Assembly: GCA_964431965.1 (NCBI GenBank)
Contig: CAYSLU010000047.1
Coordinates: 1 to 39,320, forward strand
DNA: 39,320 nucleotides
Reading direction: 5' to 3'
Origin: CAYSLU01 sp964431965
GTDB lineage: Bacteria > Verrucomicrobiota > Kiritimatiellia > CAIKKV01 > CAYSLU01
Made by a program: the position numbers and the translations under genes. The notes below the pieces were generated by a model that had not been told where the DNA came from, did no database searches, and saw nothing but the letters and a program-made list of their open reading frames with translations. This document shows, piece after piece, positions 26,286 through 34,281 of this stretch. Within the stretch, counting starts at the first letter, position 1; the number at the start of each line of letters is the position of its first letter.

Positions 26286-26457
26286 GCGACGCGGCTTGGG
26301 TCGCGCCGAGTCTTCGAGGCGTCCAAACGGGAAGGCGCTGGACTGGCACAGATGGGCGGGCGTCGGGGGCGGCGCGATACTCCGGTATGCGCCGTCCCCC
26401 GGCAACCGCCCAGATGGGCCAGTATCGCGCATTCCCGTTTGGCCCAAGCCGTGGCGC
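26286..26457. repeat. R1 branched palindromic element, copy 2
   Basis: The outer stem 26286-26300 pairs with 26443-26457. A side hairpin at 26301-26322 (CGCC GAGTCTTCGA GGCG) follows. The inner stem CCAAACGGGAA (26323-26333) pairs with TTCCCGTTTGG (26432-26442). Next come the pair CTGGCAC/GGGCCAG with GGGCGG/CCGCCC, and an apical stem GGGGGCGGCGC/GCGCCGTCCCCC. The insertion of the side hairpin on the left arm only is also seen in copy 3. It lies 117 bp beyond the mqnE-mqnC stop codon. Confidence 0.85.
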
Positions 26458-26531
26458 TTCTTCAACGCCGGACGCAGGACCGCATCGTCTACGTGAAGAG
26501 GCCCGTTTGAAAGCAGTGCCTCGACCGACGG

Positions 26532-26554
26532 GGCGCCGCCCGGCAGGCGGCGCC
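26532..26554. repeat. R6 hairpin, copy a
   Basis: The 9-bp stem GGCGCCGCC/GGCGGCGCC has loop CGGCA. The same stem-loop with A-T/G-C changes and an identical loop is at 35348-35370. It lies 20 bp beyond the mqnE-mqnC stop. No T-tract follows, so a terminator role is only possible. Confidence 0.7.
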
Positions 26555-26574
26555 TACTGGCCCGGCGCGCCCGA

Positions 26575-28845
26575 TCAGAACTCGCGGACGATGTCGTAGA
26601 GAGTCGTCCGCTGGGCGGGGCGCAGGCCGGTCTGGCGGATCAGCGCCACGATCTGGTCGGGCGTGATCACGTGCGCGATGCCAGTGGCCTTCACCACCTT
26701 CTCCTCCATCAGCACACCGCCAAAATCGTCCGCTCCATAGCCCAAAGCCAGTTGCGCCAAATCCGGGCCCTCGGTGACCCAGCCCGCCTGAATGTGCGGG
26801 ACGTTATCCAGCACCAGCCGCGCCAGCGCCACCATGCGCAGGTAGTCGAGGCCGCTGCACCGGGGCCGGTCCAGCTGCGTCCGGGCCGGCTGGAAGCTCC
26901 ACGGGATGAAGGCCGTGAAGCCGCCCGTCCGATCCTGAAGCTCGCGAATGCGCATCAAATGCTCGACGCGCTGCTCGGTCGACTCGCCCAGCCCGTAGAC
27001 CATCGTGGCGGTCGTCTTCAGCCCCAGCTCCTGGGCCGCCGCCATGACCTCGAGCCACTCGGCGGCCGAAATCTTGTGCGGCGAAACCTCCTGCCGCACC
27101 GCTTCAACCAGGATCTCCGCGCCACCGCCGGGCAACGAGTCGAGCCCCGCCGCGCGCAACCGCTTGATCGTGTCGCTCAGCCCGAGCCCGGCCCGGCGGG
27201 ACATGAACAGGATCTCCGCCGGCGACAGGCTGTGCAGCCAGACGTTCACGCGCCGCTTCACCGCCCGCAGCATCTCCTCGTAGAACGCGAGGTCGAGATC
27301 CGGATTGAGTCCGCCCTGAATCAGCACCTGCGTGGCTCCGCGGGCCGCCGCATCGACCACCGTGTCCACGATCTGGTCGATCGACATCACGAATCCGCCC
27401 GGCTTGCCCGGGGCAACATGAAATGCGCAAAACCGGCAGCCGGACCGGCAGATGTTCGTGAACGAGATGTTCCGGTCCAGCACAAAGGTCACCCGCGGCT
27501 CCGGCACCATGCGGAAGCGCGCGTGATGCGCCAGCCGTCCGAGTTCGTGCAGATCGGCGTGGTCGTGCAAGGCAACAGCCTGCTCGGTCGAAAGCCGCCG
27601 GCCCGAGCGGGCGGCGGTGAGGGCGGACTCCACGAGGGATGTCGACCCACCCCGCCCTTCCGCCTTCGCCAAGGCTATGGCGGACAAGTCGGGCACCCCT
27701 CCCCAGAGGGGATTGCTCTCGCCTGAGGCAGCCCTGCGATCCCCTCCTTGGAGGGGTCCGCGAAGCGGGGGGTGGGTTGCGGCACCGGCGCCGCTCGCCC
27801 CACCCGGCTCCCGGTAGGCGCTGCTCACCAGCACGGGCTTCAGCCCCAAACCTGAGAGAAACTCCCGCATCTCGTCGACGCCCAACATCCGCCGCGCGTC
27901 CGGCGCGCCGGCGGCCCGCGCGATGCGCTCGTCGAGGCTGGTGGGGCCCACGTCGTCCGCCCCCGAGTGCGCCAGTACGCCGAGCATCTTGCGGTCAACG
28001 TAGTTCGCCAGAGCGCGCACGTGAGGGAAGTTATCGAGGTAAAGCCGCGCGAGCGCCACGACGCGCACCACGCGATGGCCGCCCGGGCCGAACGGCACAT
28101 CCAGCCGCGTGCCCTCGGGATGGAACGGCAGCGGCACGAACGCCTGGAACCCGCCGGTCTCGTCCTGCAGGCGACGCAGGCGGTCGAGGTGGTCGACGAT
28201 GTCCTCGGCGGACTCGACGTGCCCGAAGAGCATGGTGGCGTTCGTCGGCATGCCCAGCGCGTGCGCCGCGCGGTGAACGGCGAGCCATGCGTCGCCCGAG
28301 ATCTTGTGCGCGCAGATCCGCGCGCGCACGGAAGCGCGCAAAATCTCGGCTCCGCCCCCCGGCAGGCTGCCAAGCCCGGCCGCGTGCAGCCGCCCCAGGA
28401 CATCGGCCACCCCCAGCCCGTGCAGCCGCGCCAGGTACTCGACCTCGACGGCCGTCAGCCCCTGCACGAGCGTGTCGGGCAGAACTTCGCGGGCCAGCCG
28501 GAACAGCGATTCGTAGTACGCCAGGTCCAGCTTCGGATCGCATCCGCCGACGACATGCAGATCGGTCAGCCCGTCAGAGCGCGCCTGCTCCAGCCGGCCC
28601 CGAACGTCATCGAGGGTCATCGTGTAGGCGTCGACCGCGCTGCGCTCGCGCCAGAACGCGCACAGCTCGCAGCGATTCTCGCAGACGTTGGTCGGGTTGA
28701 TGTTGAGGCTGTGCGTGAAGTACGTCCGCCGCCCGTGCCGGCGGATCCGCTCGGCCTGCGCCCGCCCGGCCAGCTCGGCCACCGGCGCGCGCTCCAAGAG
28801 CTCGAGCCCCTGCTCCGGCGTCAATCTGTTCTCTTCGTTCGGCAT
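26575..28845 (-). CDS. MqnE-MqnC fusion: aminofutalosine synthase plus dehypoxanthine futalosine cyclase
   Basis: This 756-residue protein holds two complete radical-SAM enzymes. The N-terminal half (about 1-345) has Cys55/59/62 in NVCENRCELCAF, HVVGGCDPKLDL, SLPGGGAEIL, ATMLFGHVES and QAFVPLPFHPEGT, the MqnE pattern. The C-terminal half (about 405-756) has Cys466/470/473 in NICRSGCRFCAF, LIQGGLNPDLDL, HSLSPAEI, SLPGGGAEIL and AFIPWSFQP, the MqnC pattern. The two enzymes carry out separate, non-consecutive steps: MqnE makes aminofutalosine, MqnC makes the cyclic product after the nucleosidase step. They are normally separate proteins of about 360-400 residues. Residues about 357-401 are encoded by a palindromic repeat. 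It is separated from mqnA by an R1 element. Confidence 0.92.
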   Translation of the reverse strand: MPNEENRLTPEQGLELLERAPVAELAGRAQAERIRRHGRRTYFTHSLNINPTNVCENRCELCAFWRERSAVDAYTMTLDDVRGRLEQARSDGLTDLHVVGGCDPKLDLAYYESLFRLAREVLPDTLVQGLTAVEVEYLARLHGLGVADVLGRLHAAGLGSLPGGGAEILRASVRARICAHKISGDAWLAVHRAAHALGMPTNATMLFGHVESAEDIVDHLDRLRRLQDETGGFQAFVPLPFHPEGTRLDVPFGPGGHRVVRVVALARLYLDNFPHVRALANYVDRKMLGVLAHSGADDVGPTSLDERIARAAGAPDARRMLGVDEMREFLSGLGLKPVLVSSAYREPGGASGAGAATHPPLRGPLQGGDRRAASGESNPLWGGVPDLSAIALAKAEGRGGSTSLVESALTAARSGRRLSTEQAVALHDHADLHELGRLAHHARFRMVPEPRVTFVLDRNISFTNICRSGCRFCAFHVAPGKPGGFVMSIDQIVDTVVDAAARGATQVLIQGGLNPDLDLAFYEEMLRAVKRRVNVWLHSLSPAEILFMSRRAGLGLSDTIKRLRAAGLDSLPGGGAEILVEAVRQEVSPHKISAAEWLEVMAAAQELGLKTTATMVYGLGESTEQRVEHLMRIRELQDRTGGFTAFIPWSFQPARTQLDRPRCSGLDYLRMVALARLVLDNVPHIQAGWVTEGPDLAQLALGYGADDFGGVLMEEKVVKATGIAHVITPDQIVALIRQTGLRPAQRTTLYDIVREF
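27645..27777. repeat. R4 palindromic element inside the mqnE-mqnC coding frame
   Basis: Terminal arms ACCCACCCCGC (27645-27655) and GCGGGGGGTGGGT (27765-27777) enclose two short hairpins, CCCCTCCCCAGAGGGG at 27696-27711 and CCCCTCCTTGGAGGGG at 27740-27755. The CTTCGCCAAGGCTATGGCGGACAA stretch between them is a motif I know from intergenic repeats in environmental bacteria. It is read in frame as a Gly/Pro-rich linker between the two radical-SAM domains. Confidence 0.8.
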
Positions 28846-28904
28846 ACTTCCAACCAGCCTCTCGCCACCCCCTCCTCACCCGCCGTCCGCGGCGGGGGCG
28901 AGCC

Positions 28905-29073
28905 GCGATGCGCATTGGGTCGCCCGAGTCTGCGAAGGGCCCGAATGGGGACGCGTCAGACCGGTCCGGGTGCAAGGCGGCGCTGGTGGCGCTGGGCTCG
29001 TGCCCGCGCCGCCAGCGCCAACGCCGCAACCGGGCTGGGATGGCGCGTCCCCATTCGGCCCAATGCGCATCGC
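28905..29073. repeat. R1 branched palindromic element, copy 3
   Basis: Outer stem GCGATGCGCATTGGG (28905-28919) pairs perfectly with CCCAATGCGCATCGC (29059-29073). A side hairpin GCCCGAGTCTGCGAAGGGC lies within 28920-28940. Inner stem CCGAATGGGGACGCG (28941-28955) pairs perfectly with CGCGTCCCCATTCGG (29044-29058). The apical part also folds. The stem sequences differ from copy 2 but pairing is kept. It lies 25 bp beyond the mqnA stop, filling most of the 253-bp spacer before mqnE-mqnC. Confidence 0.9.
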
Positions 29074-29098
29074 ATCTCCTCACTCCTCCAGCCCGGCC

Positions 29099-29851
29099 TC
29101 ATCCCCCCATGCCATCGGCCAGCATCTCGCGAAACCGGCGCATGGCCTCCGCTTCGCGCGGACCCACATCATAATAGATGCACCGCTGAAAATACTCCTG
29201 GCAGCGCGCCAGCGGCAGGCCCAGCCGCACGGACTCCGACCGCGCCAGGTCGGCCAGCGCCCGCACTCCGGCCTCCTTGACGCGCCGAAGCGCGTCCGAC
29301 AGCTCGCCCATCCGCGGATGCCCAGCCCGGCACACCCACACCGCGAACACGAACGGCAGCCCCGTCAGCGCGTGCCACTCGGCCGCCAGGTCGCGGTCGC
29401 CGCACGGCGCCGGCGGCGCCAGCAGCGCCCGGTCGCCGATCATGACCTCCGCATCAAGCGCCTCGCCGGCCGCCGCGAGCCTCATCTCCGCCGCGCGCCC
29501 GTAGCGCCGCTCCAGGATGATCCGCGCCAGCGCGTTCGACGTGCGCGACGCGGGGTCGAGCGCCACCGTCCGCACGCGCCCGATCGGCTGCCGGCACTTG
29601 AGCAGCACGCTCTGCACCCGCTCGCACGCGCACACGCCGATGCCCGGGATGATCTCCAGCCCGGAGCGCACCAGCGCGTCGGCCACCGGCACGAGCGCGA
29701 CATCGGCCTCGCCCGACGGGATCCGGTCGGCCATCGAGGCCGGCACGCCGTTCACCACGCGCGCGCCGGGGCACACGTCGCGGATAAACCGCACCAGCGG
29801 CACGCTGTTGGCGAACTCCGACGCCGCGAATACCAATCCATCGCCGTCCAT
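29099..29851 (-). CDS. mqnA: MqnA chorismate dehydratase
   Basis: This 250-residue periplasmic-binding-protein-fold enzyme starts at MDGDGLVF after GGAGGA spaced 10 bp. The N-terminal block FAASEFANSVPLVRFI and the central EADVALVPVADALVR and LDPASRTSNALARII segments match MqnA. The C-terminal YFQRCIYYDVGP motif is also typical. It dehydrates chorismate to 3-enolpyruvylbenzoate, the first step of the futalosine pathway. It lies 29 bp after the ubiE-like gene and is followed by an R1 element. A longer reading frame continues upstream but belongs to the neighbouring gene's antisense frame. Confidence 0.9.
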   Translation of the reverse strand: MDGDGLVFAASEFANSVPLVRFIRDVCPGARVVNGVPASMADRIPSGEADVALVPVADALVRSGLEIIPGIGVCACERVQSVLLKCRQPIGRVRTVALDPASRTSNALARIILERRYGRAAEMRLAAAGEALDAEVMIGDRALLAPPAPCGDRDLAAEWHALTGLPFVFAVWVCRAGHPRMGELSDALRRVKEAGVRALADLARSESVRLGLPLARCQEYFQRCIYYDVGPREAEAMRRFREMLADGMGG

Positions 29852-29880
29852 GACCGATCCGTCCTCCGGCCCCGCCCGGC

Positions 29881-30473
29881 TCAGCGCGATGGCGCGATGC
29901 CGGCGAAGATCGACACAATGCCACCGTTCAGGGGGCGCCAGCAAGCGCCGCACAACCCCGCCCGGGCCATCAGCCCCAGCACCTCGCGCGGCTCGGGAAA
30001 ATCCTCGATCGACCGGAACAGGTACTGGTAGGCGCTTCCGTGCGACAGCAGGCGCCCCATCAGCGGCACGGCCAGCCGGTTGTACGCCCGGTGCAAGGCG
30101 CGGAGCGGACGCGAGGCGGGACGCGTCAGCTCGAGGATCACCAGCGGCCGCCCCGGCCGGAGCACGCGGACGGCCTCCGAGAGAAAGCCGGCCCGATCGG
30201 CGAGGTTGCGGTAGCAGAAGGCGGTGATCATGCCGTCGATGGACCCCGGGGGGAACTCGAGCGCTCCGGCGTCGCCGGTCCTCAGCACGACGCGATCCGA
30301 AAGCCCGGCCCGCCGAACCTTCTCGGCGCCCAGCCCGAGCATCTGCTCCGAGTGGTCCAACCCCACGACCTCGGCATCCCGCCGCCGCCGGGCCACCCCG
30401 ATCGACATATCGCCCGTTCCGCACCCGATGTCGAGGATCGTCAGCCGCTCGCCCTCGGGCGGGAGCCGCTCGA
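29881..30473 (-). CDS. menG: UbiE/MenG demethylmenaquinone methyltransferase, N-terminus lost in gap
   Basis: About 197 residues are visible after the assembly gap. The SAM-binding motif I LTILDIGCGTGDMSIG is followed by VVGLDHSEQML (motif II), GSIDGMITAFCYRNLAD (post-motif) and VLRPGRPLVILELTRP, a close UbiE/MenG pattern. The C-terminal SYQYLFRSIEDFPEP-like stretch and the final GGIVSIFAGIAP are also typical. It methylates the demethylmenaquinone ring in the last step of the pathway, using SAM. About 40 residues at the N-terminus must lie in or beyond the gap. Order within the operon is between ubiD and mqnA. Confidence 0.88.
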
Positions 30474-30573
30474 NNNNNNNNNNNNNNNNNNNNNNNNNNN
30501 NNNNNNNNNNNNNNNNNNNNNNNNNNNNNNNNNNNNNNNNNNNNNNNNNNNNNNNNNNNNNNNNNNNNNNNNN
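30474..30573. other. assembly gap (100 N)
   Basis: A second run of exactly 100 N, again a scaffold join of unknown length. It removes the last residues of UbiD and the first residues of UbiE. Confidence 0.99.
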
Positions 30574-32267
30574 TAGCCCTTCTTCCAGCGCGCGTCGATG
30601 AGGATCGGCGGCTCCAGCACCAGCCGGTTCCCGACAACGCGCCGGCCGGCCGGATGCAGGTCAGCCAGCGGATCGAACCGCGTAAACCAGCCCCACAGCG
30701 ACATCATCAGGTTGTCCACGGGCACATCCGGCGAGACCAGCACGTGGAAGAGCCACGGCTTCGTGGCCGGGTGGCGGGCGAGCGCCTCTCGGACCGCATC
30801 GCGATCCACGTCCTCGCGCACTTGCACCGCCAGGAAGGCCGGCCCGATGGCCGCCATCTTGAGGATACCCGGATGCACATCGACCGGCGGCGGCGGGTCC
30901 GGCGGCAGCGGCCTGGCAGTCGCCGCGCCGGGACGACGCGTCGCCAGCAGAATCAGGCGACTGCCGGTGTTCATCGAGGGGCCCGTGAAGTCGAGCGTAT
31001 CCTGCGCGGTCGGCGCGATCACGTGCAGCCCGTCCGCCACGTCGAGGTTCTCCCAGACCGCGCGGCTGACCTGCCGGAAGTCGCGGACGTTCACGCCGGC
31101 ATCGACGACGATCAACACCTTGGAGAGCGACATCTGGCCTTCGCCGAGCAGCCCGAGCGCCTGCTTGAGCCCCTCGCGGGCATAGCGCTCCTTCACGCCC
31201 AGAACGGCGAGCGGATGGAAGCCGGTCTCCGGGTAGGCCCAGAGGTCGCTCACGCCCGGGCGCACGAGCTTGAGCAGCGGGAGCATCAGCTCCTGCAGCG
31301 CCTCGCCGATGTAGTAATCCTCCTGCGGCGGCTTGCCCACGACGGTGGCGGGGTAGATTGCATCCCTTCGCGCCAGCACGTTCCGCACGCGGAACACGGG
31401 GAACTCGGAGCTGTACGAATAGTGCCCGAGGTGATCTCCGAACGGCCCCTCCATCCGGACGTCGCCGGGCGTCACCGAGCCCTCGAGCACGAACTCCGCG
31501 CGGGCCGGCACGCGGTGCCCCGAGCCCGGCCGCCGCAGCACGTCGAGCGGCTGCCCCATGATCAGCGCGGCCAGCAGGCGCTCGTCGAACCCCTCGGGCA
31601 TGGGCGCAACCGCGGCGAGGATTAGCGCCGGCGGCCCGCCGAGTACCACGCTGATCGGCAGGGCCTGCCCCATCTCGGCCGCCCGGTGGAAGTGGAATCC
31701 GCCGCCTTTCTCGATCTGCCAGTGCATGCCGGTCGAGGCGTCGTCGAACACCTGCATCCGGTAGATGCCCAGGTTCCCGACGCCGGTCCGCGGGTCCACC
31801 GTGTGAACGAGCGGCAGTGTGAAGAAGCGCCCGCCGTCCAGCGGCCAGCAGGTCAGAACCGGAAGCCGCCCCAGCCGCGGCGCCCCCTCGTCCTCGAGCA
31901 CGGGCCCGCCCCGGACGTCGCGCATCCGGACGCGGAGCAGCTTCATCAGCGTCCGTCGCTCCCGCCACACGCTCCTCACGCCCGGCGGCACGAGCCGCTC
32001 GGCCAGCCCCACCAGGTCGCCGGCGATCTCCGCCGGGGGACGGCCGAAGGCCATGGCCACGCGCCGCGGCGTGCCGAACAGATTGCTCACCAGCCGGTAC
32101 GGCGAGCCGCGCACCCGCTCGAACAGCAGCGCCGGCCCGCCCGCCGCCAGCACGCGGTGCTGGATGATCGTGATCTCCTGGTCGCTGTCAACCTCCGCCC
32201 GGACGCGCACAAGCTCGCCCGCTCGCTCCAGGTGGTCGATGAATGATCGAAGATCGGCAAAGCTCAT
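30574..32267 (-). CDS. ubiD: UbiD-type prenylated-FMN decarboxylase, C-terminus lost in gap
   Basis: About 564 residues from MSFADLRSFIDHLERAGEL to the gap edge. The N-terminal pattern (ELVRVRAEVDSDQEI), the central TSWLP-equivalent region (GNLGIYRMQVFDDAS, MHWQIEKGGGFHFHRA) and the ARRDAIYPATVVGKPPQEDYY segment are those of UbiD decarboxylases. In the futalosine pathway a UbiD-like enzyme decarboxylates the prenylated 6-naphthoate. It needs prenylated FMN from UbiX, whose gene directly precedes it: the ubiX stop and the ubiD start share ATGA, so they are translationally coupled. The C-terminus is probably only a few residues short. Confidence 0.92.
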
Positions 32268-32824
32268 GCGACGGTTTCCCAGGTCTGCTTCAGTTCGTTG
32301 CCCAGAACGGCGAGCACGCGGTCGAGCAGCGCCTCGAGCATCTCCTCGGCCGAGATCGCGCTCAGGTCGCACCGGCCGGCCATGTAGAAGGGCGGCGACA
32401 TGGGCATGATGATGCCCCCCGCCGCGGCAACCGCCCGGGCGTTGTCCAGGTCGACCAGCGTCCACGGCGACTCGCGCACGCACAGCACCAGGCGGCGCCC
32501 CTCCTTGAGATGGCAGTGCGCCGCCCGCGTGATCAGCGTGTCGGCCACGCCCGACGCCACCTTGGCCATCGTGTTCGTCGTGCACGGCAGGATCACCATG
32601 CCCGCGGTCTTCACGGAGCCGGACGAGATCGGCGCGGCCAGGTCGTCGTTTGCGTAGACCGCGCCGGCCAGGGCCGCCAGCTCGTCGAACGGCCCGCACT
32701 CGCGCTCATACACCTTCCGCCCCCACTCGCTCGCCACGAGCGCCACGGGCCAGGGCGACTTCCTGGCCAGCAGGTACGCCGCCCGCGCGCCCGTCGCTCC
32801 CGTCACAGCCAGCACCAGGTTCAT
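32264..32824 (-). CDS. ubiX: UbiX-type flavin prenyltransferase
   Basis: This 186-residue protein is complete. It shows the UbiX pattern: LAVTGATGARAAYLL at the N-terminus (FMN binding), PISSGSVKTAGMVILPC and TTNTMAKVASGVADTLITRA in the middle, then CVRESPW and MSPPFYM near the C-terminus. It attaches a dimethylallyl group to FMN to make the cofactor for UbiD. Its start overlaps the stop of the fused nucleosidase-UbiA gene (ATGA), and its stop overlaps the ubiD start (ATGA). This fits a co-translated chain. Confidence 0.95.
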   Translation of the reverse strand: MNLVLAVTGATGARAAYLLARKSPWPVALVASEWGRKVYERECGPFDELAALAGAVYANDDLAAPISSGSVKTAGMVILPCTTNTMAKVASGVADTLITRAAHCHLKEGRRLVLCVRESPWTLVDLDNARAVAAAGGIIMPMSPPFYMAGRCDLSAISAEEMLEALLDRVLAVLGNELKQTWETVA

Positions 32825-34281
32825 GGCAGCCCTCCCAGGATCGGAATCACGGCGCCGGCCACGCCGGCCACGGCGGACACGGGAAAGAACCGCGCCGGCA
32901 GCGGGATGGCCGGCACGTACGCCGCCACCATCGCGCCCGCGGCCACGGCCAGCGCCGCGCCCGCCAGCATCCCCCCGCCCTGCAGGCGCCAGAGCCCGAC
33001 CAGCGCGGCCATGGCCGCCGCATGAACCAGCGCGGCCACGACCTGGGCGCCCGCGCTGCCGAGCGCGGCCGGCAGGCTACGGACGCCCGTGCGGCGGTCG
33101 GACTCCATGTCCTGCAGCGCGTAGATGATGTCGAATCCGCTGATCCAGAAGAAGGCGAACGCCGCCAGCAGGCCCACCTCGCGCGAGAAGAGCACGTTGC
33201 CCGTCACCGCGACCCACGCGCCCAGCGGGGCCGCGGCCATGCATGCGCCGATCCCGAAGTGACAGAGCGGCGTGAAGCGCTTCAGCAGCGAGTAGCCGAG
33301 CAGCAGCACGGCCGGCGCGGGCGCAAGCATGAGGCACACCGGCCCCAGCGCCGCCGCGGCCAGCAGGTAGACCGCCAGGGAGGCCGCCGCCAGCAGGTAC
33401 GCGGCGCGGACGTTCATCGTCCCGGCCGCCAGCTCGCGCCCCGCCGTCCGCGCATTCCGGGCGTCGAGATCGCGGTCCAGTATCCGGTTGGCGGACATGC
33501 CCAGCGCACGCGCGCCGACGCCGGCCAGCGCAATCAGTCCCAGCACGCGCCACGGCGGCATGCCCCCGCCCGCCGCCAGCCACGCGCCGCCGAACAGAAG
33601 CGGAAGGCTGAACACGGTGTGCTCGACCTTCACCAGCCTCAGCAGCCGTCCGAGCAGCCCCGGACGCGCAGCCTCGCCCGGCCGAAGCGCCGGAGCCAGC
33701 ACCGCGGCCAGCCGGCGCGACACGCCGTCGATATTGCGGCGCAGCGCCTCGCGCCCGCCATCGTCGGCCGCGTCGCTGACGGCCTTGATCAGGCTGCACG
33801 GCACGCCCCGGCCGGCCGCCGCTCGCGCCACCGCGTAGCCCTCCATGTCCACGAGATCCGCGCGGGCGGCCAGCTCCGCCCGCCGCGAGCCGCCGAACAC
33901 CGGCTCCCGCACCGTGGCCAGGCGCGCGCGCGGCAGCGTCGGCCAGGCGCCCGGGCCGAGCTTCAGTGACCCCTCCACGGCCGCATCGCCATCGACGACA
34001 TGGGCCACGGCGAAAACCGCCCCCGCCGACGCCGCGCCGCTCACCGCCCCGCAGATCCCGAAGTTGACGATCGCCTCCGCTCCGTGACGGGCGATCACGT
34101 GCTCGGCCGCATCGGCCGCCGCGGCCGGCCCCATGCCGCTGATGATCACCACGCCGCCCGGCCGCTCCGCGGTCCCGCCGAACCGGTAGACGCGAAAAGC
34201 CTGATCCGGGACACGCTCCGCGCCGAGCTGCTCGAGCAGCGGCTGGGCTTCGGGCATTGTGGCAGCCAGCAACGCGATCAC
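32821..34281 (-). CDS. MqnB-like nucleosidase fused to UbiA-type prenyltransferase
   Basis: This 486-residue two-domain protein begins at GTG (34281), which overlaps the mqnD stop (GTGA). Residues 1-195 are a PNP/UDP-type nucleosidase: IALLAATMPEAQPLLEQL, NFGICGAVSG, LVDMEGYAVARA and the catalytic Asp region KAVSDAADDGG. This fits MqnB or MTAN, which removes adenine or hypoxanthine from (amino)futalosine. Residues about 205-486 are a polytopic UbiA prenyltransferase with both Asp motifs: NRILDRDLDARNARTAG and DIIYALQDMESDRRTG. It would prenylate 1,4-dihydroxy-6-naphthoate at the membrane. The frame is open through the junction. The nucleosidase and prenyltransferase are not consecutive steps. 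I know of no standard fusion of these two families. Confidence 0.9.
   Translation of the reverse strand: MIALLAATMPEAQPLLEQLGAERVPDQAFRVYRFGGTAERPGGVVIISGMGPAAAADAAEHVIARHGAEAIVNFGICGAVSGAASAGAVFAVAHVVDGDAAVEGSLKLGPGAWPTLPRARLATVREPVFGGSRRAELAARADLVDMEGYAVARAAAGRGVPCSLIKAVSDAADDGGREALRRNIDGVSRRLAAVLAPALRPGEAARPGLLGRLLRLVKVEHTVFSLPLLFGGAWLAAGGGMPPWRVLGLIALAGVGARALGMSANRILDRDLDARNARTAGRELAAGTMNVRAAYLLAAASLAVYLLAAAALGPVCLMLAPAPAVLLLGYSLLKRFTPLCHFGIGACMAAAPLGAWVAVTGNVLFSREVGLLAAFAFFWISGFDIIYALQDMESDRRTGVRSLPAALGSAGAQVVAALVHAAAMAALVGLWRLQGGGMLAGAALAVAAGAMVAAYVPAIPLPARFFPVSAVAGVAGAVIPILGGLP

Noticed and set aside
26082..26510. Several small ORFs on both strands in the spacer
   Set aside because: They are translations of R1, R3-like and R5 palindromes; no domain is recognisable.
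26286..29073. CRISPR array
   Set aside because: The repeats are long, palindromic and far apart, with no regular spacers and no cas genes.
29099..30637. 512-codon frame joining mqnA with upstream sequence through the gap at 30474-30573
   Set aside because: The upstream part is the out-of-frame shadow of ubiE; mqnA has its own ATG and GGAGGA.
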